NCBI RefSeq assembly: GCF_036965045.1
Contig: NZ_JBALOV010000017.1
Location: 68,626-132,625 of the forward strand
Length of the DNA: 64,000 bases
Reading direction: 5' to 3'
Source of the DNA: Ferdinandcohnia sp036965045
Lineage (GTDB): Bacteria; Bacillota; Bacilli; Bacillales; Bacillaceae_L
In this document: positions 44,879 to 53,174 of the stretch, piece by piece
How positions within the stretch are numbered: position 1 is the stretch's first letter
Layout of the letters: the number at the start of each line of letters is the position of its first letter
Program-made: the position numbers and the translations under genes
The notes under the pieces: generated by a model
What the model was told of the DNA's origin: nothing
The model's input: only the letters and a program-made list of their open reading frames with translations
Databases searched by the model: none

Positions 44879-45786
44879 TGAGGACCGCAACAGATACAGC
44901 ATCGAATAAAAACGTCAAATTTGGCGGAAAAAAGGTTAGTTATCATCAAAATGTAAAGGTTAAAAAAAGAATATCCCAAACGATTTTACTAATTGTACTT
45001 CTTGCCGGAAGTGTACTAATTCTGGCTCCTATTTGGTGGATGTTTGCCACCTCTCTTAAAGATATGAAGGAAATTATGACCTATCCTCCTACGTTTATTC
45101 CTAAGGAATGGCATTGGGAGAACTATAAGATTACATTGGAAAAGGCACCGTTCATCAGGTATACGATGAACACTTTAACAATCACAACGATGGTTGTGAT
45201 TGGAAATGTTCTGTCTAACTCATTTATTGCTTACGGATTTGCTAAAATTAAATTTAAAGGTCGAAATCTTCTATTTGCCTGTGTATTGGCCACGATGATG
45301 ATTCCGGGCTTTGTAACACTAATTCCGCAATATGTGCTATATGCCAAGCTTGGCTGGTTAAATACGTATCTACCATTAATTGTCCCGGCGTTTTTCGGGA
45401 GTGCATTTAATATTTTCTTGCTTAGACAGTTTTATATGGGTATTTCAAACGAACTGATCGAAGCAGCCAAAATTGATGGGGCAAACCATTTGTATATTTG
45501 GTGGAAAATTGCCATGCCATTAGCTAAACCGGCAGTTGCGACCATCGCCATTTTCTCCTTTAATGGGGCATGGAATGACTTTCTCGGTCCGGTTCTCTTC
45601 TTGAATGATGAGTCGTTATATACGTTGCAACTGGGACTTCAGGTATTTAAAGGTATGAATGATACCCAATGGAACTTCTTGATGGCGGGTTCACTCATGG
45701 TACTGATTCCGGTCATCACGATATTCTTCTTCTTCCAGCGTTACTTTATTGAAGGTATGAATATCACAGCCGGTACAAAGGGCTAA
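44878..45786 (+). CDS. Sugar ABC transporter permease, MalG type
   Basis: A 302-residue membrane subunit with an EAA loop (EAAKIDGANHLYIWWK) and six predicted segments. Its start overlaps the stop of the MalF-type gene, showing coupled translation. The N-terminal 30 residues are hydrophilic and basic. It completes the third importer of the window; like the others it has no ATPase partner nearby. Confidence 0.93.
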   Translation: MRTATDTASNKNVKFGGKKVSYHQNVKVKKRISQTILLIVLLAGSVLILAPIWWMFATSLKDMKEIMTYPPTFIPKEWHWENYKITLEKAPFIRYTMNTLTITTMVVIGNVLSNSFIAYGFAKIKFKGRNLLFACVLATMMIPGFVTLIPQYVLYAKLGWLNTYLPLIVPAFFGSAFNIFLLRQFYMGISNELIEAAKIDGANHLYIWWKIAMPLAKPAVATIAIFSFNGAWNDFLGPVLFLNDESLYTLQLGLQVFKGMNDTQWNFLMAGSLMVLIPVITIFFFFQRYFIEGMNITAGTKG

Positions 45787-45845
45787 TCGCTATTCTCTGA
45801 CACCCGAATCATGACGAACAACGCGTTGAAGGGAGACAATTTTTT

Positions 45846-48545
45846 ATGAATAACGCAAAACAAGTTTATGTATATCACCATACCCACTGGGACAGAGAAT
45901 GGTGGGCGACGATGCAGGATTTGCGAATCCGCTTGGTCGAACTAGTGGATGAATTGCTGGATACGTTGGAAGAAGATCCAGAATTTCGCTGCTTTTTACT
46001 GGATGGACAAACGATCGTCTTGAAAGATTATCTCGAGGTACGCCCGGAAAACCAAGAACGGTTGGTAAAGCTCATTCGTGAAAACCGAATCCAATGCGGA
46101 CCGTGGTATATCCTGCCTGATGAGTTTCTGGTTAGCGGCGAAGCGCATATCCGCAATTTTTGGCTGGGAGAAAGAATGGCTGAAAAATTAAACATACAAA
46201 ACGAAACGGTTGGATATATTCCGGATACATTTGGCCACATTTCCCAAATGCCGCAAATCCTACAGGGCTTTGGGATAGATAATGCCTTATTATGGCGCGG
46301 GACTGGCGGCAGCCCAGAGGAATTTAAACAAGAGTTTTCTTGGAGAGCTCCTGATGGAAGCGAGGTATTGGCATACTGGTTTCCGGACGGATACTATGTG
46401 GTTGATTTCCTGCATTTTGATAATCCTAAAAAAACGTATGACGAAACGTTTGGAAGGGTTAAACGCTCTCTTGATAAGTGGGCAAAAATAGCGACAACCC
46501 AATCGCTGCTCATGCCTTACGGCGGAGATCATCGTTTAATTGATAAGCGCCTCCCTAGGTTGATTAAAGAAGTAAACGAAGAGCTTGGCGAACACTATCA
46601 ATTTAACTGGGCAACGACAAAGGAATTTATTGATTCCATTAAGGAACAGAAACCGGAATTAACCACGATAACGGGTGAATTGCGAGATTTCGGTGCAGAC
46701 CTGCCGCATGTTCTTCCAGGGGTGCTGTCAACACGCTTATACTTGAAGCAAAGGAATTTTGAAGGACAAAATTGGTTGGAGCGCTATGCAGAACCATTCT
46801 CTGCCCTTGCCTGGAAGTATGGCAAAAAATATGAAAGCAATCTATTATGGACTTCATGGGAATTGCTGATTCAAAACCACCCTCATGACAGTATTTGTGG
46901 ATGCAGCATTGATCAGGTCCATAGAGAAATGATACCGAGGTTCGATCAATCGAAACAAATAGCCGAAATTATTACGGAGAAAAGTGTTCAATATATTAAC
47001 AGTTTAATAGATACAAGCCGTTTTAAACATGGCGAAATGCTGGTGATCCATAATCCGTTGACATGGAAGCGGACGGATATGGTTCAACTGCTGATCGCCG
47101 AGGATCTTGGGATCCACCCGCGGACGCATATGATACAGGATGCCGAGGGGAATGAGATTCCTTTCCAAGTAAAAAGTATTGGTACCACAAGACCGATGAC
47201 GGATCGATACCAGTTTACAGAAATCACCTTCGTTGCCGAGCAGGTGCCTGCGTTAGGCTATAAAACGTTTCATTTGGTCAAAAGAGACCAGGAGCTCGAT
47301 CCTAAATTGAAATTTTTCACAGCGATTCAGGAGACCGCAAAGCTAAAAGGCAGTGAACAGGTGACCGATTTGCGACTCGGTGGCAATAGTATTGAAAATC
47401 AGTTCCTAAAAGTGGAGGTAATGCTCGATACTGGAGCCCTCACGGTGTTAGATAAACAGACTGGACATGTTTATCAAGGTCTAAATATTTTTGAGGATGG
47501 CGGCGATGCAGGGGATGAGTATTCGTATTCAGGTCCGCTGAATGACGTTGTTTTACGTTCAGATTCATCCAATGAAAGAGTCCATGTATCCGTTCACGAG
47601 GCAGGGCATGCCAAGGTAACTCTTAAGGTGGACATTGATTGGAAATTGCCAAAAGAAATTTCTGAAGACCGCCTTAGCCGCAAATCCGAATATGTTGCTA
47701 CAAGAATTTCTACCTATATCACGCTTGCGTCGTTGTCAAAGCGGGTGGATATCCGGACAGAATGGGAGAACGAAACAAAGGATTACCGCCTAAGGGTGTT
47801 ATTCCCATTAGGAGAAGAGGTTTCTGATTCGGAGGCGGAAGGTCATTTTGATGTGGTTAAACGCCCTGTCTATGTAGAGGACAAAGGAAATGGCTGGCCA
47901 GAGCCTCGGGTCATGACAATGCCGCAGCAAGGGTATGTTAGTCTGCAAGGGAAGGTAAAGGCCTTTACCATTGCAAATAAGGGTCTGCCAGAATTTGAAG
48001 TGCTTGAGGATGGAACAGGAACGGCTGCAATTACTCTATTAAGAGCGGTCGGCTATTTATCAAGAGAGGATACGCTTGTTCGTGAAGGAGGCGCAGGTGC
48101 GTATACGGGAGTTCCGGATGCCCAATGTTTAGGGAAAGTTGTAACGGAATATGCCTTTATTCCGCATGAAGGAAACCTGCTTGAAGAAAAAGCGTATGAA
48201 ACGTCTCATGAATTCTTAAGCCCTTTATACGGCTCCATTACAGATATCCATGATGGAACCCTTCCGCTTGAAAAAGGATTCATTGAACTAAAGGGCGATC
48301 ATTCATTCTTGCTCAGCTCCTGTAAAAAAGCTGAGAAATCAGAACGAATGATTATACGATTCTGGAATACGGCAAAAGTTGAAACAAGTGCCCTTGTGAA
48401 ATTGGAAACGACGCCGGCGAGGGTTTATAAAGTAGATTTAAAAGAAGAAATGATAGAAGAACTGGAATTGAAAAACGATGGAAGCTTTTTCTTAGAGGCA
48501 AAGGGATCTGAAATCGTGACGCTTGCCATCGAATTTTCATCCTAA
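45846..48545 (+). CDS. GH38 alpha-mannosidase (MngB-like)
   Basis: An 899-residue cytoplasmic alpha-mannosidase of family GH38. Zinc and catalytic residues are visible: HTHWDRE (12-18), the nucleophile D127 in GYIPDTFGH, and NHPHDSICGC near residues 344-353. The C-terminal half is beta-rich, as in the family. The layout matches bacterial MngB-type enzymes, which remove alpha-linked mannose including 2-O-mannosylglycerate. It directly follows the importer, so it probably makes the first cut on the imported sugar. It is only distantly like the second GH38 at 54988. Confidence 0.93.
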   Translation: MNNAKQVYVYHHTHWDREWWATMQDLRIRLVELVDELLDTLEEDPEFRCFLLDGQTIVLKDYLEVRPENQERLVKLIRENRIQCGPWYILPDEFLVSGEAHIRNFWLGERMAEKLNIQNETVGYIPDTFGHISQMPQILQGFGIDNALLWRGTGGSPEEFKQEFSWRAPDGSEVLAYWFPDGYYVVDFLHFDNPKKTYDETFGRVKRSLDKWAKIATTQSLLMPYGGDHRLIDKRLPRLIKEVNEELGEHYQFNWATTKEFIDSIKEQKPELTTITGELRDFGADLPHVLPGVLSTRLYLKQRNFEGQNWLERYAEPFSALAWKYGKKYESNLLWTSWELLIQNHPHDSICGCSIDQVHREMIPRFDQSKQIAEIITEKSVQYINSLIDTSRFKHGEMLVIHNPLTWKRTDMVQLLIAEDLGIHPRTHMIQDAEGNEIPFQVKSIGTTRPMTDRYQFTEITFVAEQVPALGYKTFHLVKRDQELDPKLKFFTAIQETAKLKGSEQVTDLRLGGNSIENQFLKVEVMLDTGALTVLDKQTGHVYQGLNIFEDGGDAGDEYSYSGPLNDVVLRSDSSNERVHVSVHEAGHAKVTLKVDIDWKLPKEISEDRLSRKSEYVATRISTYITLASLSKRVDIRTEWENETKDYRLRVLFPLGEEVSDSEAEGHFDVVKRPVYVEDKGNGWPEPRVMTMPQQGYVSLQGKVKAFTIANKGLPEFEVLEDGTGTAAITLLRAVGYLSREDTLVREGGAGAYTGVPDAQCLGKVVTEYAFIPHEGNLLEEKAYETSHEFLSPLYGSITDIHDGTLPLEKGFIELKGDHSFLLSSCKKAEKSERMIIRFWNTAKVETSALVKLETTPARVYKVDLKEEMIEELELKNDGSFFLEAKGSEIVTLAIEFSS

Positions 48546-48588
48546 AAGAAAGCGGTACATTATTTTTTAACGGAAAAGAGGGGGACAA

Positions 48589-49251
48589 ATGAGTAAAAAA
48601 TTAGCGATTGTTCATACCACTCCTGTTACGGTAGAGCCGTTAAAAGCACTGGCTGCACAGTATTTACCGGATTTTAATGTGATCAATTTTGTGGATGATT
48701 CCATACTGCCGCAACTGGGACAAAGTGGAGGGAAGCTTGAAGAGGTTCAGGACCGATTTCTTCAGTACCATGCATTTGCAGAGGAGGCAGGGGCTGATGT
48801 GATCTTAAGTGCCTGTTCTTCTGTTGGCGAACTTGTTGCCTTAGCACAGGAAAAAGTATCGGTTCCAGTCGTTCGAATTGATGAAGCCATGGCAGAAGAG
48901 GCGATTAATCGGGGAGAGAAAATTGGCGTTGTGGCGACTCTGTCTACGACACTTAATCCGACCTTAAAGCTGCTGGAGGAGAAAGCTGCTGCTGCGAACA
49001 AAGAAGTACAGCTTGAGCCGAAACTAGCTGATGAGGCCTATAAATGTCTCCTTAACGGGGATAAAGAAGGGCATGATCGCATCCTTGCAGAAATCCTGGG
49101 AGAAATGGGTAAAAGGCTGCAAGTGATTGTCTTGGCACAGGCATCGATGGCTAGGGTACTCGATAGCCTTCCAGAAGATGAGAGGGGAAAATACTTAACG
49201 AGTCCTCAGCTAGGGATGGTCAGGGTGAAACAAATAGCAGAAGGGATCTGA
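48589..49251 (+). CDS. Asp/Glu racemase-superfamily protein
   Basis: A 220-residue protein of the aspartate/glutamate/hydantoin racemase superfamily. The first catalytic cysteine is present in LSACSSVGE (C76). The second, expected near residue 187, is alanine in LAQASMARV. A one-cysteine protein cannot use the standard two-base racemase mechanism, so it may be an isomerase, decarboxylase or binding protein. GAGGGGG precedes the ATG. It lies eight bases before an FGGY kinase and with a ketose-bisphosphate aldolase, suggesting a small sugar-acid or ketose step. Confidence 0.75.
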   Translation: MSKKLAIVHTTPVTVEPLKALAAQYLPDFNVINFVDDSILPQLGQSGGKLEEVQDRFLQYHAFAEEAGADVILSACSSVGELVALAQEKVSVPVVRIDEAMAEEAINRGEKIGVVATLSTTLNPTLKLLEEKAAAANKEVQLEPKLADEAYKCLLNGDKEGHDRILAEILGEMGKRLQVIVLAQASMARVLDSLPEDERGKYLTSPQLGMVRVKQIAEGI

Positions 49252-49258
49252 ATAAGAT

Positions 49259-50758
49259 ATGGCGCTAATTGGGGTTGACATTGGGACCACCCATTGTAAG
49301 GTAGGGCTGTTTCAAGAAGACGGGAAAATGATTAACATAACCGTACGGCCCACCCTAACCCACTATGACAAACTGGGTTATCCCTCTTACAAACCGGAAG
49401 AAATATGGGGAAATATCAAGGCCGGCATTCTCGAGAGTCTGGCCGGATTCGAAGGGAATGTCTCTGTTATCGGGATAACAAGCATGGCGGAAACGGGTGT
49501 TGTGGTTGACAGGGAAACAGGAAAGGCCCGAACCGACTTTATCCCATGGTTCAGCCGTTGTGCCGAGGCCGAGGCAGAGGAAGTTGCGAGTGAGGATTCA
49601 TCCTTTCAGCGGTTTCAAAAAACAGGGCTGCACATGAGCTATAAATATGGGCTGGCCAAGCTTCTGCATTTGAAAAAACAACATTCAGAAATCCTGCGGA
49701 ATGCTGTATGGCTATCTGCTTCGGATTATATTGCGTATCGGCTGACTGGCCGGTTTGCTACCGATTATTCACTGGCGGCAAGAACTTATGCCTTCATGAT
49801 AAATCATAAATCATGGGATCAGTCATGGATTCGTCACTTTGGTCTTCCCGAGGACTTATTCCCGGAAGCCTTGCCAAGTGGCACGGTCATGGGAGAAACG
49901 ACAGAAGAGATGCATGCCGAATTAGGCATAGCGACTGGAATCCCTGTTTCCATATCCGGACATGATCACCTCGTAGCAGCCCTGGCTGTAGGGGCAATCG
50001 ATCCCGGAACCATCTTTAATTCCATTGGGACAGCTGAAACACTTGTGGGAGATCTTGGCCGGACAGAGCTTACGAAAAGGGATTATCAAGCAGGTCTATC
50101 GTTTGGCTGTCATATCCTGAGAGAAAAGTTCTTTTGGATGGGGGGAATCTCGGCTTCGGGGGGGTCTGTTGAATGGTTTAGGTCACAATTTGCTGATGAA
50201 CAAATGTCCTATGAGCAGATTCTAAGCCTCTCTGAAGCAGCAGCTAAGGGACCGACAAAAATTTTGTACTATCCTTACCTATCAGGCAGTGGAGCTCCTA
50301 ATCCGGATCCAATGGCAAAGGGAGCCTTTATTGGAATCAAGGCATCCCATAAACGGGAGGACCTGTTAAAAGCGTTGATGGAAGGAACAGCCTATGAATT
50401 GGAATCCATTCGCAGAACCGCTGAATCAACAACCGGCTATCCGATTACAAACATGATATCAGTTGGAGGCGGAACAAAGAATCCTTTATGGCTGCAAGTC
50501 AAAGCGGATATCACTAACTGTCGGCTAAGCATTCCGAAAATCAAGGAGGCAACCCTTCTTGGTGCAGCATTAACAGCGGGTATTGGCTGCGGTATTTATA
50601 AAAATGAGCAAGAAGCGGTCGCAGCCGTTAAACTTACCAGCCAGCAAGAGATACAGCCAAATGATACATTTCATCAGGAATACAAACTGTTGTACGAAGA
50701 AGGGTATATGGCTTTTCAAGAAGCATTGCGAAATTATTCCCTTCGCTTCCGCATGTGA
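49259..50758 (+). CDS. FGGY-family carbohydrate kinase
   Basis: A 499-residue sugar kinase with the N-terminal phosphate-binding block GVDIGTTHCK (4-13), GHDHLVAALAVGA near residue 236 and a C-terminal GGGTKNPLW block. It is close in pattern to gluconokinase and xylulokinase groups, so the substrate could be a keto sugar or sugar acid. The ribosome-binding site is weak and far, consistent with coupling to the racemase-family gene that ends just upstream. The next gene, a class II ketose-bisphosphate aldolase, may cleave its phosphorylated product. Confidence 0.88.
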   Translation: MALIGVDIGTTHCKVGLFQEDGKMINITVRPTLTHYDKLGYPSYKPEEIWGNIKAGILESLAGFEGNVSVIGITSMAETGVVVDRETGKARTDFIPWFSRCAEAEAEEVASEDSSFQRFQKTGLHMSYKYGLAKLLHLKKQHSEILRNAVWLSASDYIAYRLTGRFATDYSLAARTYAFMINHKSWDQSWIRHFGLPEDLFPEALPSGTVMGETTEEMHAELGIATGIPVSISGHDHLVAALAVGAIDPGTIFNSIGTAETLVGDLGRTELTKRDYQAGLSFGCHILREKFFWMGGISASGGSVEWFRSQFADEQMSYEQILSLSEAAAKGPTKILYYPYLSGSGAPNPDPMAKGAFIGIKASHKREDLLKALMEGTAYELESIRRTAESTTGYPITNMISVGGGTKNPLWLQVKADITNCRLSIPKIKEATLLGAALTAGIGCGIYKNEQEAVAAVKLTSQQEIQPNDTFHQEYKLLYEEGYMAFQEALRNYSLRFRM

Positions 50759-50811
50759 ACCATAGTTGTACATTCCTGTTTTTCAAACATTCGTTTTACA
50801 CAAGAGGAGAT

Positions 50812-51735
50812 ATGATGATGACTAAACATACAAAAGTGAAAAATGTGTTAACACTTAAAGCAGCCTTAGAAATAGCCGAAAAAAATGGGTTTGCCATCGG
50901 CTCCTTCTCACCGAGGTATACTCCGATGATTCGTCCCATTTTACGTGCAGGGGAAAAAACAAAATCCCCATTAATTATTCAGATTTCACAAAAAGAACTA
51001 GAACGCTACGGAATCACACCGACTGAATTTGCCAAGCAATTTTACAAGGATGTAGAAGAAGAACAGATTACTGTTCCGGTTGTTCTCCACCTTGATCATA
51101 CAAAGGTATTCTCCGTGATCGAGGAAGCGATTGAAGCAGGATTTACTTCCGTGATGATTGATGCATCAGAGAAAGAGCTTGCTGAAAATATTGCGATTAG
51201 TAAGGAAATCGTGGATTACGCCCATGAAAAAGGTGTTTCGGTTGAAGCAGAGCTTGGAAAAATTGGCACCACCGATTTTGTTGAAACTGACAAGGATGAA
51301 GAGCTTTTTACCGATCCGAACGAAGCAGAGCGTTTTGTCAATGAGACTGGCTGTGACGCCTTGGCTGTATCCGTTGGAACAGCTCATGGGGTTTATGTCG
51401 TCAGACAGCCAAAGGTTGACCTGGAGCGTCTTCGTCAAATCCGAAATCGATCCGATGTTCATCTTGTCCTGCACGGCGGCTCCGGTGTACCTGCGGAAAT
51501 GGTGAAAGCGGCCATTGCACTGCCAAATGGCGGAATTAGCAAAATGAATATTGCGACGGATTTGGAGCTTTCCTTGCTTGCGGCACTTGGCAGAGAAGAA
51601 CGAATGACGAATACAGAATGCAAAGCTCTAGTAAAGGAAGATTTAGAACTTGGCCAACAAGCTGTGGAAAAAACCGTAGTAGAAAAAATAGAACACTTCC
51701 TAGGGAGTGCCGATAAGGCTGAAAAATTTGCCTAA
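50812..51735 (+). CDS. Class II ketose-bisphosphate aldolase
   Basis: A zinc aldolase of the FBA/KbaY/GatY group, about 307 residues. Metal and substrate blocks are HLDHTK near 94, VEAELG near 143, SVGTAHG near 187 and LHGGSG near 223. The ORF extends to 50755, but AGAGGAG at 50803-50809 points to the three tandem ATGs at 50812-50818, most likely the last. It should split a ketose-1-phosphate or bisphosphate into DHAP and an aldehyde. It follows the FGGY kinase, which probably makes its substrate; fructose, tagatose or a less common ketose are all possible. Confidence 0.9.
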   Translation: MMMTKHTKVKNVLTLKAALEIAEKNGFAIGSFSPRYTPMIRPILRAGEKTKSPLIIQISQKELERYGITPTEFAKQFYKDVEEEQITVPVVLHLDHTKVFSVIEEAIEAGFTSVMIDASEKELAENIAISKEIVDYAHEKGVSVEAELGKIGTTDFVETDKDEELFTDPNEAERFVNETGCDALAVSVGTAHGVYVVRQPKVDLERLRQIRNRSDVHLVLHGGSGVPAEMVKAAIALPNGGISKMNIATDLELSLLAALGREERMTNTECKALVKEDLELGQQAVEKTVVEKIEHFLGSADKAEKFA

Positions 51736-51755
51736 TCCTAAAAGGAGGAGCAGAA

Positions 51756-53123
51756 ATGGGAAAGGACTCATTTTCGATTAAAGGAGTCATTGAAGGGTTT
51801 TATGGGTTGTTTTATACCATGCCTGAACGAAAGGATTTAATTTCTTTTATCGCTGAGAATGGCTATAACCTCTATATTTATGGACCGAAAAATGACCGCC
51901 AGCATCGTGCGCGCTGGCGGGAGCCTTATCCGGATTTCATTATGAAGCAGTTTGCCGAAACCGTGGATCATGCGAAAAATGTGGGCGTAGATTTTTGTTA
52001 CGCGATCGGCTCAGGTGTTTCGATCAACTATGCATCAGAAGAGGATTTAGGGCTGATTCAAAAGAAATTTAAGGCATTCTATGATATCGGTGTCAGGACC
52101 TTCATGATTGCCCTTGATGATATCTCGGCTGAATTTCAGCATGAGGAAGAGCAGAATCTGTTTCAAAGCTATGCCGACGCACATGTCTTTCTGACAAACC
52201 GGCTCTATCATTGGCTGAAAGAACTAGATCCGGCTTGCAAGCTGTCTCTGTGTCCGACCGATTATCATGGAACGGCACCGTTTAGCACGTATATCCATGA
52301 ACTGGGAGAAGGGCTTGAACAAGAAATTGATCTTTTCTATACCGGTCCGGAAATCTGTTCAAAGACAATCGATGAGAAACATGTCGCGGAATTTACAGAA
52401 GCTATCGTTCGCCGTCCAATCATCTGGGACAATTATCCTGTCAATGACTTGGCTATGGTTCCAGAAATGCATATTGGCCCTGTCACAGGACGAGATGCGA
52501 ACCTGCCAGAGGTTTGTAAAGGAATTGTTGTCAATACGATGCCACAAGCTGAAGCATCTAAAATTGCACTGCTGACCTTTGCTGATTATTTCAAGGACCC
52601 GAAAGGCTATAAGCCTTGGACTTCCTGGGAGAATGCCTTGAAACAAATAGCTGGTGAGGAAAACTATGTGGCAATTAGACGATTTGCTGAAAATTCCTTG
52701 TATTCCTGCTTGGGGCAAGAAGAGGCCCCGCAATTGAAGGAATTGACAAACAATGCCCTTCATGCACTTGAAACGGGGGAAAAGGCAGTCACAAGTAAAG
52801 CCGTACAAAACCTGTATCACTATCTTGATTTACTTGATGAGGCAGGTTACCAACTCAAGTTTCGAATGTCCAATTACGCATTAAGAAATAATCTGGTGCC
52901 ATGGATCGAATTGATGGAAAGCATGGCATGGGCTGGAAGACGCGCAATTGTTGTCCTCCGGGCGTTGGAGACGGGTGAGGATGTGAAAGGACCTCTCAAA
53001 TGGCTAGAGGAATCCTTTGAAGAAGTAAAAAAACATCCGAAGCGATATGCTGGTGACATCCTGCTTCCATTAATAGAGTATGCCAAGTCACAAGTAACGG
53101 AAGCAAACGAGACACTGATATAA
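51756..53123 (+). CDS. GH84 beta-N-acetylglucosaminidase
   Basis: A 455-residue enzyme of family GH84 (O-GlcNAcase/hyaluronidase-type). The signature GVIEGFYG is at 10-17 and the catalytic aspartate pair is D121-D122 in ALDDIS; both are needed for substrate-assisted cleavage. It is shorter than most secreted GH84 proteins, has no signal peptide and no carbohydrate-binding modules, so it is a cytoplasmic single-domain form. With GH20 at 35389 it gives the region two separate beta-hexosaminidases. AAAGGAGGAG precedes the ATG. Confidence 0.92.
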   Translation: MGKDSFSIKGVIEGFYGLFYTMPERKDLISFIAENGYNLYIYGPKNDRQHRARWREPYPDFIMKQFAETVDHAKNVGVDFCYAIGSGVSINYASEEDLGLIQKKFKAFYDIGVRTFMIALDDISAEFQHEEEQNLFQSYADAHVFLTNRLYHWLKELDPACKLSLCPTDYHGTAPFSTYIHELGEGLEQEIDLFYTGPEICSKTIDEKHVAEFTEAIVRRPIIWDNYPVNDLAMVPEMHIGPVTGRDANLPEVCKGIVVNTMPQAEASKIALLTFADYFKDPKGYKPWTSWENALKQIAGEENYVAIRRFAENSLYSCLGQEEAPQLKELTNNALHALETGEKAVTSKAVQNLYHYLDLLDEAGYQLKFRMSNYALRNNLVPWIELMESMAWAGRRAIVVLRALETGEDVKGPLKWLEESFEEVKKHPKRYAGDILLPLIEYAKSQVTEANETLI

Positions 53124-53174
53124 AACTAATGGCCCTTTTAGCTGGTTTTGAGCATAAATAGGGAGGTGAGGAAC

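Noticed and set aside
52359..52820. 153-codon minus-strand ORF
   Set aside because: Antisense to the GH84 gene, without any protein-like pattern.
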